The position numbers and the translations under genes are program-made. Shown here one piece after another: positions 33,431-41,264 of a stretch of DNA of 64,000 nucleotides; within the stretch, counting starts at the first letter, position 1; every line of letters begins with the position of its first letter. The DNA is taken from contig NZ_CP026004.1 in NCBI RefSeq assembly GCF_003086895.1, positions 325,817 through 389,816 of the forward strand. The letters are read 5' to 3'. The notes under the pieces were generated by a model. It saw only the letters and a program-made list of their open reading frames with translations. It did not search any database and was not told the DNA's origin. Origin of the DNA: Stenotrophomonas sp. ESTM1D_MKCIP4_1 (GTDB lineage Bacteria > Pseudomonadota > Gammaproteobacteria > Xanthomonadales > Xanthomonadaceae).

Positions 33431-34003
33431 ATGAAGAATTCGCTGATTGCCCTGGCGCTGGCCGCTGCCCTGCCGTTCACTGCCTCTGCCGCCGAGAACC
33501 TGTCCTACAACTACGCAGAAGCCGACTACGCCAAGACCGACGTTGACGGCGTCAAGGCCGATGGTTGGGGCGTGAAGGGTTCCTACGGCTTCCTGCCGAA
33601 CTTCCATGCTTTCGGTGAGTACAGCCGCCAGGAAATCGACCACACCAACCTGAAGGTTGACCAGTGGAAGATCGGTGCCGGTTACAACGTCGAAATCGCC
33701 CCGTCGAGCGACTTCGTTGCCCGCGTCGCCTACCAGAAGTTCGACCCGAAGCACGGCCTGGATTTCAACGGCTACAGCGCTGAAGCCGGTATCCGCACTG
33801 CCTTCGGCCCGCACGCCGAAGTCTACGGCCTGGTCGGCTACGAAGATTACGCCAAGAAGCACGGCGTCAATCCGGAAGGCCAGTGGTACGGCCGCTTGGG
33901 TGGCCAGGTGAAGCTGAACCAGAACTGGGGCCTGAATGGCGAGCTGAAGATGAACCGCCACGGCGACAAGGAATACACCGTCGGCCCGCGCTTCAGCTGG
34001 TAA
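33431..34003 (+). CDS. ax21: Ax21-family outer-membrane beta-barrel protein
   Basis: A 190-residue protein with signal peptide (MKNSLIALALAAALPFTASA, cleaved before AENLSY) and an eight-strand beta-barrel with terminal FSW, the aromatic-end signal for outer-membrane assembly. The sequence matches Ax21 of Stenotrophomonas/Xanthomonas as I recall it. Ax21 was once reported as a quorum-sensing signal and rice XA21 elicitor; those claims were withdrawn and it is now regarded as an outer-membrane protein found in vesicles. High use of preferred codons suggests strong expression. A strong terminator follows. Confidence 0.93.
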   Translation: MKNSLIALALAAALPFTASAAENLSYNYAEADYAKTDVDGVKADGWGVKGSYGFLPNFHAFGEYSRQEIDHTNLKVDQWKIGAGYNVEIAPSSDFVARVAYQKFDPKHGLDFNGYSAEAGIRTAFGPHAEVYGLVGYEDYAKKHGVNPEGQWYGRLGGQVKLNQNWGLNGELKMNRHGDKEYTVGPRFSW

Positions 34004-34040
34004 TCGCAGCGGGCGCGTCCGCGCGCCGCACGCGTATCAA

Positions 34041-34063
34041 CAGGCCCGGCACTGCCGGGCCTG
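34041..34063 (+). terminator. stem-loop terminator of ax21
   Basis: CAGGCCCGGC-ACT-GCCGGGCCTG, a perfect 10-bp stem, followed by TTGCGTT, 38 nt after the ax21 stop. The T-run is weak, so termination may be partial. Confidence 0.75.
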
Positions 34064-34142
34064 TTGCGTTATGACGAACCGGAACGACAGGTGACCGGCA
34101 GGCGTGCCGCCGGCGGCATTACAAGAAATTGGATTCCGCTGC

Positions 34143-34158
34143 TGGGACGGCAGTCCCA
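34143..34158. promoter_or_regulatory. inverted repeat TGGGAC-GGCA-GTCCCA upstream of an orphan LuxR-type regulator
   Basis: A perfect 6-bp dyad 34 nt before the regulator start at 34192. A one-sided relative, GAAATTG followed by GCAGTCCCA, recurs at 44597-44620 upstream of another orphan regulator of the same class. Role unknown; operator or leader hairpin. Confidence 0.35.
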
Positions 34159-34191
34159 CGATGAGGATCCTGTCCACCCGGACCTGACGCG

Positions 34192-34869
34192 ATGCCCCCT
34201 GCGCTTCCTCCCCTGCTTCCCGATCGGCCGCGCCGGCTCGCGTTGCTGGATCCGCATCCGGTGCTGCGGCTGGGTGTGGAAGTCCTGTTGAGCCAGCACA
34301 GCGGCGTGCAGGTCTACGCCAGCTATGCCGACCAGGCACCGCTGCTTGCGCTGCTGCAGCGCGACCCACAGGCGGTGGATCTGCTGGTGATCGACGCGTT
34401 GCCGCTGGGCGACCTCGGCGATGGCCTGGCCCTGCTGCGTCAACTGGCGCAGCGCTGGCCACGGCTGCCCGTGCTGGTGCTGTCGGCCCACTGTAATGCC
34501 AGTACCGTGGCCACGACCCTGCAGGCCGGGGCGCGCGGCTTCCTTTCCAAGGCCACCTCGCCGGACATGCTGCTGCGTGCGCTGGACACGGTCTCGCGTG
34601 GGGGCCGCTTCGTGCCGCCGGAGCTGCGTTCCCAGCTCAACCGCTCGCGCGCGCGGCGCACGCCCGGGCTGGCGCTCACGCCGCTCAGCCGGCGTGAACG
34701 CGAAGTACTTCGGATGGTGCTGCAGGGCTGCAGCACCGGTGAAGTGGCGCGCCACTTCCAGCGCGCGGCCAGCACCATCAGCACGCAGAAAAAGGCCGCC
34801 TACCAGAAGCTGGGCATCCGCAGCGATGGCGAGCTGTTCCGCATCCGCCACCTGCTCGAATGCGGGTGA
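34192..34869 (+). CDS. orphan response regulator of the RcsB/LuxR type
   Basis: A 225-residue regulator. Receiver: D20 in the acidic pocket (only one acidic residue, LLDPHP), phospho-acceptor D68 (LLVIDALP), S98 and K120 (GFLSKATS). HTH: LSRREREVLRMVLQGCSTGEVARHF...STISTQKKAA, the RcsB-like form with TISTQK. No kinase gene adjoins it. The weakened acidic pocket may mean it works without classic phosphorylation. It resembles the regulator at 43856-44482 in the HTH. Confidence 0.88.
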   Translation: MPPALPPLLPDRPRRLALLDPHPVLRLGVEVLLSQHSGVQVYASYADQAPLLALLQRDPQAVDLLVIDALPLGDLGDGLALLRQLAQRWPRLPVLVLSAHCNASTVATTLQAGARGFLSKATSPDMLLRALDTVSRGGRFVPPELRSQLNRSRARRTPGLALTPLSRREREVLRMVLQGCSTGEVARHFQRAASTISTQKKAAYQKLGIRSDGELFRIRHLLECG

Positions 34870-34878
34870 CGCCGCGGC

Positions 34879-35268
34879 TTACTCGCCCTGGTACTGCTTC
34901 TCTTCCACCAGCGCCGAGCCGGCCACGCGGTTGATCTCGTTCTTCACCACGATGCGTTCGCCATTGGTGCCGTACACGCCACGCGCCAGCTGGATGAACG
35001 CATCATCGAACACCTGCGCTGCTTCCTTGTCGCGCAGCTGGTCCTGGATGTCCCACATGCGTTCGTTGATGGCCTTGAGCTGGGTGCGCAACGCGCCCAG
35101 TGCCGGCTGCGCCTGCAGCTGCTGCTGCAGCAAGGGCAGCAGGCCGTCCAGTTCGGTGCGTACGTTGGCCAGCTTGGCAGCATCATCGATGCGCTCGGCC
35201 TTGATCTCGAGAATGGTGATCTTGTCGATCAGCTCGCCGATCGATACCGGGGTCAGGATGGCGTCCAC
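34879..35268 (-). CDS. DUF6165 family protein
   Basis: A 129-residue soluble protein: SIGELIDKITILEIKAERI at the N-terminus, a helical coiled-coil centre (about 30-85) and FIQLARGVYGTNGERIVVKNEIN, which is the conserved end of DUF6165. In several bacteria these proteins are found near LPS or glycan biosynthesis genes; here the neighbours give no hint. Convergent with the orphan regulator (9 nt). Confidence 0.85.
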   Translation of the reverse strand: MDAILTPVSIGELIDKITILEIKAERIDDAAKLANVRTELDGLLPLLQQQLQAQPALGALRTQLKAINERMWDIQDQLRDKEAAQVFDDAFIQLARGVYGTNGERIVVKNEINRVAGSALVEEKQYQGE

Positions 35269-35438
35269 GCGGTTGGTTCCTGGAAACAGGCCGCCATGAT
35301 ACCCCGCCTGCCACTGCTGCCTGATCGCTTTACGCTGAATTTGCGCATTGGGCGTGCCCGCACCATCGATCGGTTACGGCGGCGCCGCCGACACTGCCGT
35401 CCCGGCGGCATGACCGCCTCGACGAGGAACATCACGCA

Positions 35439-36137
35439 GTGGACAGCACGAGGAAGCGCGCGGCCGTGGCCGCACTGGTGGCCGGCCTGCTCGGCATGGG
35501 CAGCGCACAGGCGCAGGTGCAGGCCAGCGGCAGCATGGCCGTGACCAGCGATTACGTGTGGCGCGGCAGCTCGCAGACCGGCGGCGACCCGGCGGTGCAG
35601 GCTGGGGCGAAGCTCGCCTTGCCTTCGGGCCTGTATGCCAGCGTATGGGGATCGAACGTATCGTTCACCCCGGACATCGGCGCGCGCAGTGAATTCGATC
35701 TTGTGGCCGGCTGGTCCGGCACGCTTGCACAGGACTGGACCCTGGATGCCAATGTCACCCGCTATGTTTACCCGGGCACCGGCCGTGCGCTGGACTGGAC
35801 CGAACTGGGCGCCACGCTCAGCTGGAAGCAACGAGCCTGGCTGCAGCTGGCCCATTCCAGCGATGCGCTGGCCGGTGGCCACCGCGGCACCTATGCGCAG
35901 CTGGGCGGGCGCCTGCCGTTGAACGACCGCTTCCGGCTGGAAGCGGCGGTTGGCCGCTACTGGCTGGCCGACGCACAGGGGCGGGACTACCTGCACGGCC
36001 AGCTGAGTGCCATCGCCACCCTCGCGCCGGCCTGGGAACTGCGCGCCACGTTGCATGACACCGACACTGCAGCACGGCAGCTGTTCCGCGGCAACGCCGG
36101 GCAGCGCTGGGAACTGGCCCTGCAGGGCAGCTTCTAA
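35439..36137 (+). CDS. TorF-family putative porin
   Basis: A 232-residue outer-membrane protein. Signal peptide ends about residue 26 (AGLLGMGSAQA-QVQ). The mature part begins with SGSMAVTSDYVWRGSSQT, the hallmark of the TorF/TIGR02001 family, continues as alternating beta-strands and ends LQGSF with a terminal aromatic residue. Start is GTG 35439 with GAGGAA 9 nt upstream. Transport substrate unknown. It overlaps the convergent MFS gene by 4 nt at its end. Confidence 0.87.
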   Translation: MDSTRKRAAVAALVAGLLGMGSAQAQVQASGSMAVTSDYVWRGSSQTGGDPAVQAGAKLALPSGLYASVWGSNVSFTPDIGARSEFDLVAGWSGTLAQDWTLDANVTRYVYPGTGRALDWTELGATLSWKQRAWLQLAHSSDALAGGHRGTYAQLGGRLPLNDRFRLEAAVGRYWLADAQGRDYLHGQLSAIATLAPAWELRATLHDTDTAARQLFRGNAGQRWELALQGSF

Positions 36138-37327
36138 CGGGCCCCCGCTGCCCGGCGCGCACGCCATGCGCCGGGCAGCCACAGCAGCAGGGCCAGCACG
36201 GCCACCGCTGAGCCTGCCCCGCACACACCGGCCCAGCCGAAGTGCTGGTAGACCTGTGCCGACAGCAGAGAACCCAGCGATCCGCCAATGAAATAGCCGG
36301 TCATGTAGCCGGCATTGAGGCGGTTGCGGGCCTCCGGCTGCAGTGCATAGATCAGGTTCTGGTTGCTGACGTGCAGCAGCTGCGCCGCCAGGTCCAGCAC
36401 CACCACACCCACCAGCAGCGCCAGCAGCGAGTGCGCCGACAGCCCCAGCGGCAGCCACGACAGCAGCAGCATCACCAGCGCGATGGCCGTCGCCCGTCCG
36501 GCCTGGCCGCGGTCGGCCATGCGCCCGGCCAGGCCGGCCGCCAGTGTCCCCGCAGCACCCACCAGGCCGAACAGACCGATGGTGGCATCGCTGTAGGCGT
36601 ACGGCGGCTGGGCCAGCAGGAAGGCCAGCGGCGTCCAGAAGATGGCGAACATCGCGAAGCTGCACGCGCCCAGCAGGGTGCGCTGGCGCAGCACCGGCTC
36701 CTGCAGGAACAGCGTGCCGATCGAACGCAGCAGGGCGAAATATCCCAGGCCGGCGCTGTGGTGGAAGCGCGGCAGCCCGCGCTGCAGGGCCAGCGCGGTC
36801 AGCACCAGCACGGCCGCAGCGATGGCGTAGACCAGGCGCCAGTCACCCAGGCTGGACAACAGGCCCGCCACCGTACGCGCCAGCAGGATGCCCAGCAGCA
36901 GCCCGCTCATCAGCGTGCCGACCACGCGGCCCCGGTGTTCCGGTGCGGCCAGGGTGGCGGCGAACGGTACCAGCACCTGTGCCACCACCGAGAACAGGCC
37001 GGTGATGGCGGTGCCCACCAGCAGCCAGGTCAGCGAGGGTGCGCACGCGCTGATGACCAGGCCACCTGCCGAGAGCAGGCTCATCACCACGATCAGCCGG
37101 CGGCGCTCGAACAGATCCCCCAGCGGCACCAGCAGGATCAGGCCGGCGGCGTAGCTCAGCTGGGCGGCAGTGACCACCATCCCGACCTGGCCGAACGGGA
37201 CGCCGAAGGCATCTGCGATGGTGTGCAGCAGCGGCTGCGCGTAGTAGTTGCTGGCCACCGCCACGCCGGTGGCCAGCGACATCAGCAGCACCTGCCAGCG
37301 GTGCAGGGGAGGGAGGGATGGACTCAC
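36134..37327 (-). CDS. MFS transporter (DHA1-like), paired with a divergent LysR regulator
   Basis: A twelve-helix carrier of about 397 residues. Key parts: GVAVASNYYAQPLLHTIADAFGV split by the first helix, GDLFERRRLIVVM (motif A), GTLMSGLLLGILLARTVAG and AGRMADRGQAGR. I chose GTG 37327 (SPSLPPLHRW follows); a TTG at 37339 would add four residues. It is a paralogue of the carrier at 24253-25443. It shares an intergenic region with the LysR gene at 37440, the classic arrangement for control of an exporter by a substrate-sensing LysR protein. Confidence 0.88.
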   Translation of the reverse strand: MSPSLPPLHRWQVLLMSLATGVAVASNYYAQPLLHTIADAFGVPFGQVGMVVTAAQLSYAAGLILLVPLGDLFERRRLIVVMSLLSAGGLVISACAPSLTWLLVGTAITGLFSVVAQVLVPFAATLAAPEHRGRVVGTLMSGLLLGILLARTVAGLLSSLGDWRLVYAIAAAVLVLTALALQRGLPRFHHSAGLGYFALLRSIGTLFLQEPVLRQRTLLGACSFAMFAIFWTPLAFLLAQPPYAYSDATIGLFGLVGAAGTLAAGLAGRMADRGQAGRATAIALVMLLLSWLPLGLSAHSLLALLVGVVVLDLAAQLLHVSNQNLIYALQPEARNRLNAGYMTGYFIGGSLGSLLSAQVYQHFGWAGVCGAGSAVAVLALLLWLPGAWRARRAAGAR

Positions 37328-37371
37328 GGAGCATTCCAACGCGTGGGCAGCACAGTGTCCTCCGGCTGCAG

Positions 37372-37393
37372 TGATGATGGAAATGAATCATCA
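37372..37393. promoter_or_regulatory. inverted repeat in the MFS/LysR divergent promoter region
   Basis: TGATGAT-N8-ATCATCA lies between the divergent MFS and LysR genes. LysR-type regulators bind dyads with a T-N11-A core, and this repeat fits the size and place of a recognition site. The operator role is inferred. Confidence 0.5.
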
Positions 37394-37439
37394 TCATCCC
37401 AGCCATCACGAATTGAGATGGCAATGCAGAGAGACCCGC

Positions 37440-38327
37440 ATGAACCTGAAACAGCTCGAGTTCGCCGTGGCCCTCGCCGAAGAGCGAAACTTCACCCGTG
37501 CCGCGGCGCGCTGCCACGTGGTGCAGTCGGCGCTGAGCCACCAGATCGCGCATCTGGAACAGGAACTGGGCACGCCGCTGTTCGAGCGGCTGCCGCGCCA
37601 GGTGCGCATCACGCCGGCCGGCGAAGCCCTGCTGGTGCATGCACGGCAGGTGCTGGCCAGCCTGCGCCACCTGCGCGCCGATGTCGCTGCGGTGACCGGC
37701 GCGGTGCGTGGCACGCTGGCCATCGGGCAGATTTCCTCGCTCACCGACCTCGACGTGGTGGCGCTGCTGGCGACCTTCCGCCAGGCGCACCCGCAGGTGG
37801 AATTCCAGCTGCGCGTGGACAGGAGCGAAACCCTCATCGCGCAGATACAGGCACGGGAGCTGGATGTCGCCCTGGTCGGCCTGGCGCCGTCGGCCAGCCT
37901 GGATGGGGTCTGCCACCAGACGCTGCAGGAAGAGGAACTGGTGGCGGTGGTCGCACCCACGCACCGGCTGGCCGCGCAGGCACGGTTGCCGCTGGCCCTG
38001 CTGCGCGACGAGGCCCTGGTGGATTTCCCGCGGGGGACCGGCGCACGCCGCCAGACCGACGATGCCTTCGCGGCCGCCGGCCTGCCGCACGCGGTGCGTT
38101 TCGAGGTCAACCAGATGGAGCTGGTCGAGCGTTTCGTCCGCCATGGGCTGGCGGTGGGCATCGTGCCGGTGCCGATTGCCCAGCGGCTGGATGGCATCGT
38201 GCGCATCCCGCTGCAACCCACCCCGACCCGGCGCGTGCACCTGGCCTGGCAGCGCCTGCCCACGCCAGCAGCGCGGGCCTTTGTCGATGCCGTCCTCAGC
38301 CGCGTACGCGCAGGCTCAGGCCCTTGA
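37440..38327 (+). CDS. LysR-family transcriptional regulator
   Basis: A 295-residue regulator. Winged HTH at about 1-60: MNLKQLEFAVALAEERNFTR, AAARCHVVQSALSHQIAHLE, ELGTPLFERLPRQVRITPAG. The effector-binding domain spans about 90-290. It most likely represses or activates the divergent MFS gene, through the inverted repeat at 37372-37393, and itself. It overlaps the convergent DUF1456 gene by 32 nt. Confidence 0.92.
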   Translation: MNLKQLEFAVALAEERNFTRAAARCHVVQSALSHQIAHLEQELGTPLFERLPRQVRITPAGEALLVHARQVLASLRHLRADVAAVTGAVRGTLAIGQISSLTDLDVVALLATFRQAHPQVEFQLRVDRSETLIAQIQARELDVALVGLAPSASLDGVCHQTLQEEELVAVVAPTHRLAAQARLPLALLRDEALVDFPRGTGARRQTDDAFAAAGLPHAVRFEVNQMELVERFVRHGLAVGIVPVPIAQRLDGIVRIPLQPTPTRRVHLAWQRLPTPAARAFVDAVLSRVRAGSGP

Positions 38328-38763
38328 GGAAGTTGCGCAGCATCTGGTCCAGGCAGCGCCGGTAGTTGGCGTGGCCGGGTTGGCGGAACAGCGCGCCGAG
38401 CTCGGATTTGGACACGTTGAAGCCGACGCTGGCGAAGATCTCCAGCAGGTCCACGTCGCGCAGCTGGAAGGCCACCCGCAGCTTCTTCAGCACCAGGTTG
38501 TTGTCGATGCGGGTTTCCACCGCGCGCAGCGGCTGGCTTTCGTCGCGACCGCGCAGGTGCACGATCAGGCCATCCAGGAAGTGCGCCAGCGCGCCGTCGT
38601 TCATCGGCGCGAAGCCCGCCTCGTCGTCGCGCCGCAGCCAGGCCTTCACCTGCTCGGTATCGACCACGAACGCCGGGTCGGCCATCTGGCACAGGGTCAC
38701 CACGTGGTGGTCGCCCAGGTCCAGCGCGAAGCGCACGCTGCGCAGTACATCGTTGTTGATCAT
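38296..38763 (-). CDS. DUF1456 family protein, YehS-like
   Basis: A 155-residue soluble protein composed of two DUF1456 repeats: NNDVLRSVRFALDLGD at residue 2 and NNLVLKKLRVAFQLRDVDLLEI in the second half, each followed by a short helical segment (LAHFLDGLIVHLRGR; LGALFRQPGHANYR). YehS function is not known. ATG 38763 chosen because the repeat starts there. The 3' end overlaps the LysR gene. Confidence 0.9.
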   Translation of the reverse strand: MINNDVLRSVRFALDLGDHHVVTLCQMADPAFVVDTEQVKAWLRRDDEAGFAPMNDGALAHFLDGLIVHLRGRDESQPLRAVETRIDNNLVLKKLRVAFQLRDVDLLEIFASVGFNVSKSELGALFRQPGHANYRRCLDQMLRNFLKGLSLRVRG

Positions 38764-38847
38764 GGCCCATTGTACCGGCCCCGTGGGTGTCACCGGACTG
38801 TCATCCCGCTGCAGCATCGTGTGCGCACTTCCGCTGGGATTCTGCCG

Positions 38848-39327
38848 ATGCACCGGTTCCTCCTGTCCGCCCTGCTGGTCGCCAGCAGCCTGCCCGCCCT
38901 CGCCCAGGACCGCTTCGTCCCGATTGAACAGCGCCTCAGCGCGGCCCAGTTGGCCGACATCGGGCTGAGCCCGGCGCAGCTGCAGGCACTGAACCGGGCC
39001 CTGCGCGAGGCAGAATCTGCTGCGCCGGCCATCGCGACCCGGCCGGCGGCACCCTTGCTAGCCGATGTGCCTGCCCCGGCCGCCATGCACCTGGGCCTGG
39101 AAGAGGGTCCGGTGACGGCTCGCGTGGTGGGCGCCGTCGACGGCTGGGCGCCGGGCACCGTGTTCACCCTCGACAATGGCCAGCAATGGCAGGTGATGAA
39201 GGGCCAGATGAAGCTGCGCAGCACCCTGCAGGCGCCGCAGATCGAGGTCATTCCGGGCATCGCCGGGCGCTGGTTCCTGCAGGTGGACGAAGATCTGCCC
39301 AAGGCACGGGTGTTCCGCCTGCGCTGA
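38848..39327 (+). CDS. secreted hypothetical protein
   Basis: A 159-residue protein with a signal peptide (MHRFLLSALLVASSLPALAQ, cleavage around residue 20). The mature part has a Gln/Leu-rich helix containing LSAAQLADIGLSPAQLQALNRALR and a C-terminal beta domain (ARVVGAVDGWAPGTVFTLDNGQ...QIEVIPGIAGRWFLQV). That C-terminal pattern is seen in small periplasmic proteins of xanthomonads; no function known. Divergent from DUF1456 with 84 nt between starts. Confidence 0.78.
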   Translation: MHRFLLSALLVASSLPALAQDRFVPIEQRLSAAQLADIGLSPAQLQALNRALREAESAAPAIATRPAAPLLADVPAPAAMHLGLEEGPVTARVVGAVDGWAPGTVFTLDNGQQWQVMKGQMKLRSTLQAPQIEVIPGIAGRWFLQVDEDLPKARVFRLR

Positions 39328-39335
39328 ACCTTGCA

Positions 39336-39398
39336 GGGTCTTTTTCGGGGTCAGATCCCTTGGCCGCAGGCAAAGGGCTCTGACCCCGAAAAAGACCC
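39336..39398. repeat. long inverted repeat, dispersed palindrome copy 2
   Basis: Arms GGGTCTTTTTCGGGGTCAGA-TCCCTT and AAGGGC-TCTGACCCCGAAAAAGACCC pair over about 25 bp. The inner part, GGGGTCAGA...TCTGACCCC, matches the family at 5517-5555 and 48870-48908; the outer part adds A- and T-tracts so it can also serve as a terminator for the preceding gene on either strand. Confidence 0.85.
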
Positions 39399-39487
39399 CA
39401 AGCCCGGCCAACCCGACCTGATCGGGCAACGCAGGCAGTGGCCGACGGTGCCAGAATGGGCGTCTGGTTTCCCACGGAGTTGTCTGC

Positions 39488-40237
39488 ATGACCCGCACCG
39501 TCCTGATTACCGGCGCCACCTCCGGCTTCGGCGCCGCCGCCGTCCATCGCTTCGCCCAGGCCGGGTGGAAAGTGATCGCCACCGGCCGCCGTGGCGAACG
39601 CCTGCAGCCGCTGGTCGACCGCTATGGCAAGGACGTGGTGCACGCCGCCGTGTTCGACGTACGTGACCCGGTGGCGATGGAAGCAGCCCTGCTCGCGTTG
39701 CCGCCGGCCTTCGGTGACATCGATCTGCTGGTGAACAATGCCGGCCTGGCCCAGGGCACCGCGCCGGCGCAGAGCGCCACGCTGTCGGACTGGACCACCA
39801 TGATCGACACCAACATCACCGCCCTGGTGACCCTGACCCACCGCCTGCTGCCGCTGCTGGTCGAACGCAAGGGCGCGATCATCAACATTTCCTCGGTGGC
39901 CGGCGTGTACCCGTACCCGGGCGGCAACGCCTACGGCGGCACCAAGGCCTTCGTCAGCCAGTTCTCGCTGGGCCTGCGTTCGGACCTGCACGGTACCGGT
40001 GTACGCGTGACCACCATTGAACCGGGCATGGCGGAAACCGAGTTCACCGTCGTCCGCACCCATGGTGACCAGGCCGCCTCGGACAAGCTCTACACGGGCG
40101 CCAACCCGATGACTGCCGAAGACATCGCCGAACAGATCTTCTGGGTGGCCACCCTGCCGCCGCACCTGAACATCAATCGCCTGGAACTGATGCCGGTGAG
40201 CCAGTCGTTCGCCGGCTTCCAGGTCGCCCGCGAATAA
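39488..40237 (+). CDS. short-chain dehydrogenase, YdfG-like
   Basis: A 249-residue classical SDR. Cofactor motif TGATSGFG at 8-15, NNAG at 83-86, catalytic S136-Y149-K153 (NISSVAGV...AYGGTKAF). The R34-R35 pair after beta-strand 2 favours NADP(H). The pattern ATSGFGAAAV plus LVNNAGLAQG and the C-terminal NINRLELMPVSQSFAGF is that of E. coli YdfG, an NADP-dependent 3-hydroxy acid (L-allo-threonine/serine, malonic semialdehyde) dehydrogenase. Single gene with a SMAG doublet and terminator after it. Confidence 0.93.
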   Translation: MTRTVLITGATSGFGAAAVHRFAQAGWKVIATGRRGERLQPLVDRYGKDVVHAAVFDVRDPVAMEAALLALPPAFGDIDLLVNNAGLAQGTAPAQSATLSDWTTMIDTNITALVTLTHRLLPLLVERKGAIINISSVAGVYPYPGGNAYGGTKAFVSQFSLGLRSDLHGTGVRVTTIEPGMAETEFTVVRTHGDQAASDKLYTGANPMTAEDIAEQIFWVATLPPHLNINRLELMPVSQSFAGFQVARE

Positions 40238-40268
40238 CGTCGAGCGCGCCCGACGGCTTCTGCCGTTT

Positions 40269-40326
40269 GTAGAGTCGAGCCATGCTCGACTGTTCTTGAA
40301 CAACCGTCGAGCAAGCTCGACGCTAC
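40269..40326. repeat. SMAG-type doublet
   Basis: GTAG plus dyad GTCGAGC-CAT-GCTCGAC, 14-nt spacer, dyad GTCGAGC-AA-GCTCGAC then CTAC: two inverted SMAG-type elements, as in the units of the array at 15621-16722. Placed between the SDR stop and a terminator. Confidence 0.85.
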
Positions 40327-40332
40327 AGAAGC

Positions 40333-40360
40333 AAAAAAGCCGGGCATTGCCCGGCTTTTT
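40333..40360. terminator. bidirectional Rho-independent terminator
   Basis: AAAAAAGCCGGGC-ATT-GCCCGGCTTTTT: a 7-bp GC stem flanked by A- and T-tracts, so it can end both the SDR transcript and the convergent SPOR-protein transcript. Confidence 0.92.
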
Positions 40361-40379
40361 CAATCAACCCCGCAGCAAC

Positions 40380-41243
40380 TCACTGCGCCTTGATCGCCAT
40401 CGCCTGCAGCCCGGTGCCATCCAGCTTCTGCTTGGCTTCGGACAGTTCGCCGGCACTGCCGTAGGGCCCCATGCGCACGCGGTACACGGTCTTGCCATTG
40501 ATCTGCGCCGATTCAACCCGTGCTGCCAGGCCCATCATCGCCAGCTTGGCCTTGGTGGCTTCGGCATCGCCGGACGCGCCGAAGGCGCCGGCCTGCAGGA
40601 TGTAGCGCGTGTTGTCCGATGCGGCCGCCGGTGCGGTTTCCGTACGTGCTGCAGGCGCGGCTGCTGCCGTGCTGGCCGGTGCCGCCGTCGATGCCGACGG
40701 CGCGGTCGTTGCAGGACGTTCGCTCAGCGGGGCCGGCAGCGGGCGCGCGGTGCTGGTGGCCGGCGTGGTGCTGGCCACGCTGGTTGCAGCTGCCGGCGCC
40801 GCTGGTGCCGCCGGAACCGGCTTGCCTTCCAGTGCGGCCTGCGCGCGCTGCGCCTCGGCCTTGGCCCGGCGCAGCTCCTCGGCGCGCGTGCTGGCCGCCA
40901 GCTCGGCGTCGGACATCTCCACTTCCTTGCCCGGCAGCAGGGTGTAGAAGTCGTACTGGGTCGCGGCAGGCTTGGCCGGTTCAGCCGGCTTCGGCGTGGC
41001 CGGCGCTTCCACAGGCTGGCTGCCGACATCGCTGTCGGCATCGGCAACCGGGGCCGGCTGCGCGTTCGGGTTCGGCTGCGGGCCGGCGCGCAGGAAACCA
41101 TCGCCTTCACCCTTGAACAGGTTCGGCGCCGCCAGGAACACCACCGCAGCAATGGCCACACCAGCGACCAGCCACACCCATCCGGGTGTGCCCTGGCTGC
41201 TGCTGTTGCGTCGTGCCTGGCTTTTGCCGCGTCGTGCTGCCAT
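40380..41243 (-). CDS. SPOR-domain membrane protein (FtsN-like)
   Basis: A 287-residue bitopic inner-membrane protein: basic N-terminus (MAARRGKSQARR), one membrane helix at about 22-40 (WVWLVAGVAIAAVVFLAA), a long Pro/Ala-rich periplasmic linker, and a C-terminal SPOR domain (about 213-285, NTRYILQAGAFGASGDAEAT...YRVRMGPYGSAGEL) that binds denuded peptidoglycan at the septum. This is the layout of FtsN; argS-ftsN adjacency is common in gammaproteobacteria. It starts 22 nt after argS. Confidence 0.9.
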   Translation of the reverse strand: MAARRGKSQARRNSSSQGTPGWVWLVAGVAIAAVVFLAAPNLFKGEGDGFLRAGPQPNPNAQPAPVADADSDVGSQPVEAPATPKPAEPAKPAATQYDFYTLLPGKEVEMSDAELAASTRAEELRRAKAEAQRAQAALEGKPVPAAPAAPAAATSVASTTPATSTARPLPAPLSERPATTAPSASTAAPASTAAAAPAARTETAPAAASDNTRYILQAGAFGASGDAEATKAKLAMMGLAARVESAQINGKTVYRVRMGPYGSAGELSEAKQKLDGTGLQAMAIKAQ

Positions 41244-41264
41244 GTGTACTGCGTCTCCTGAAAC

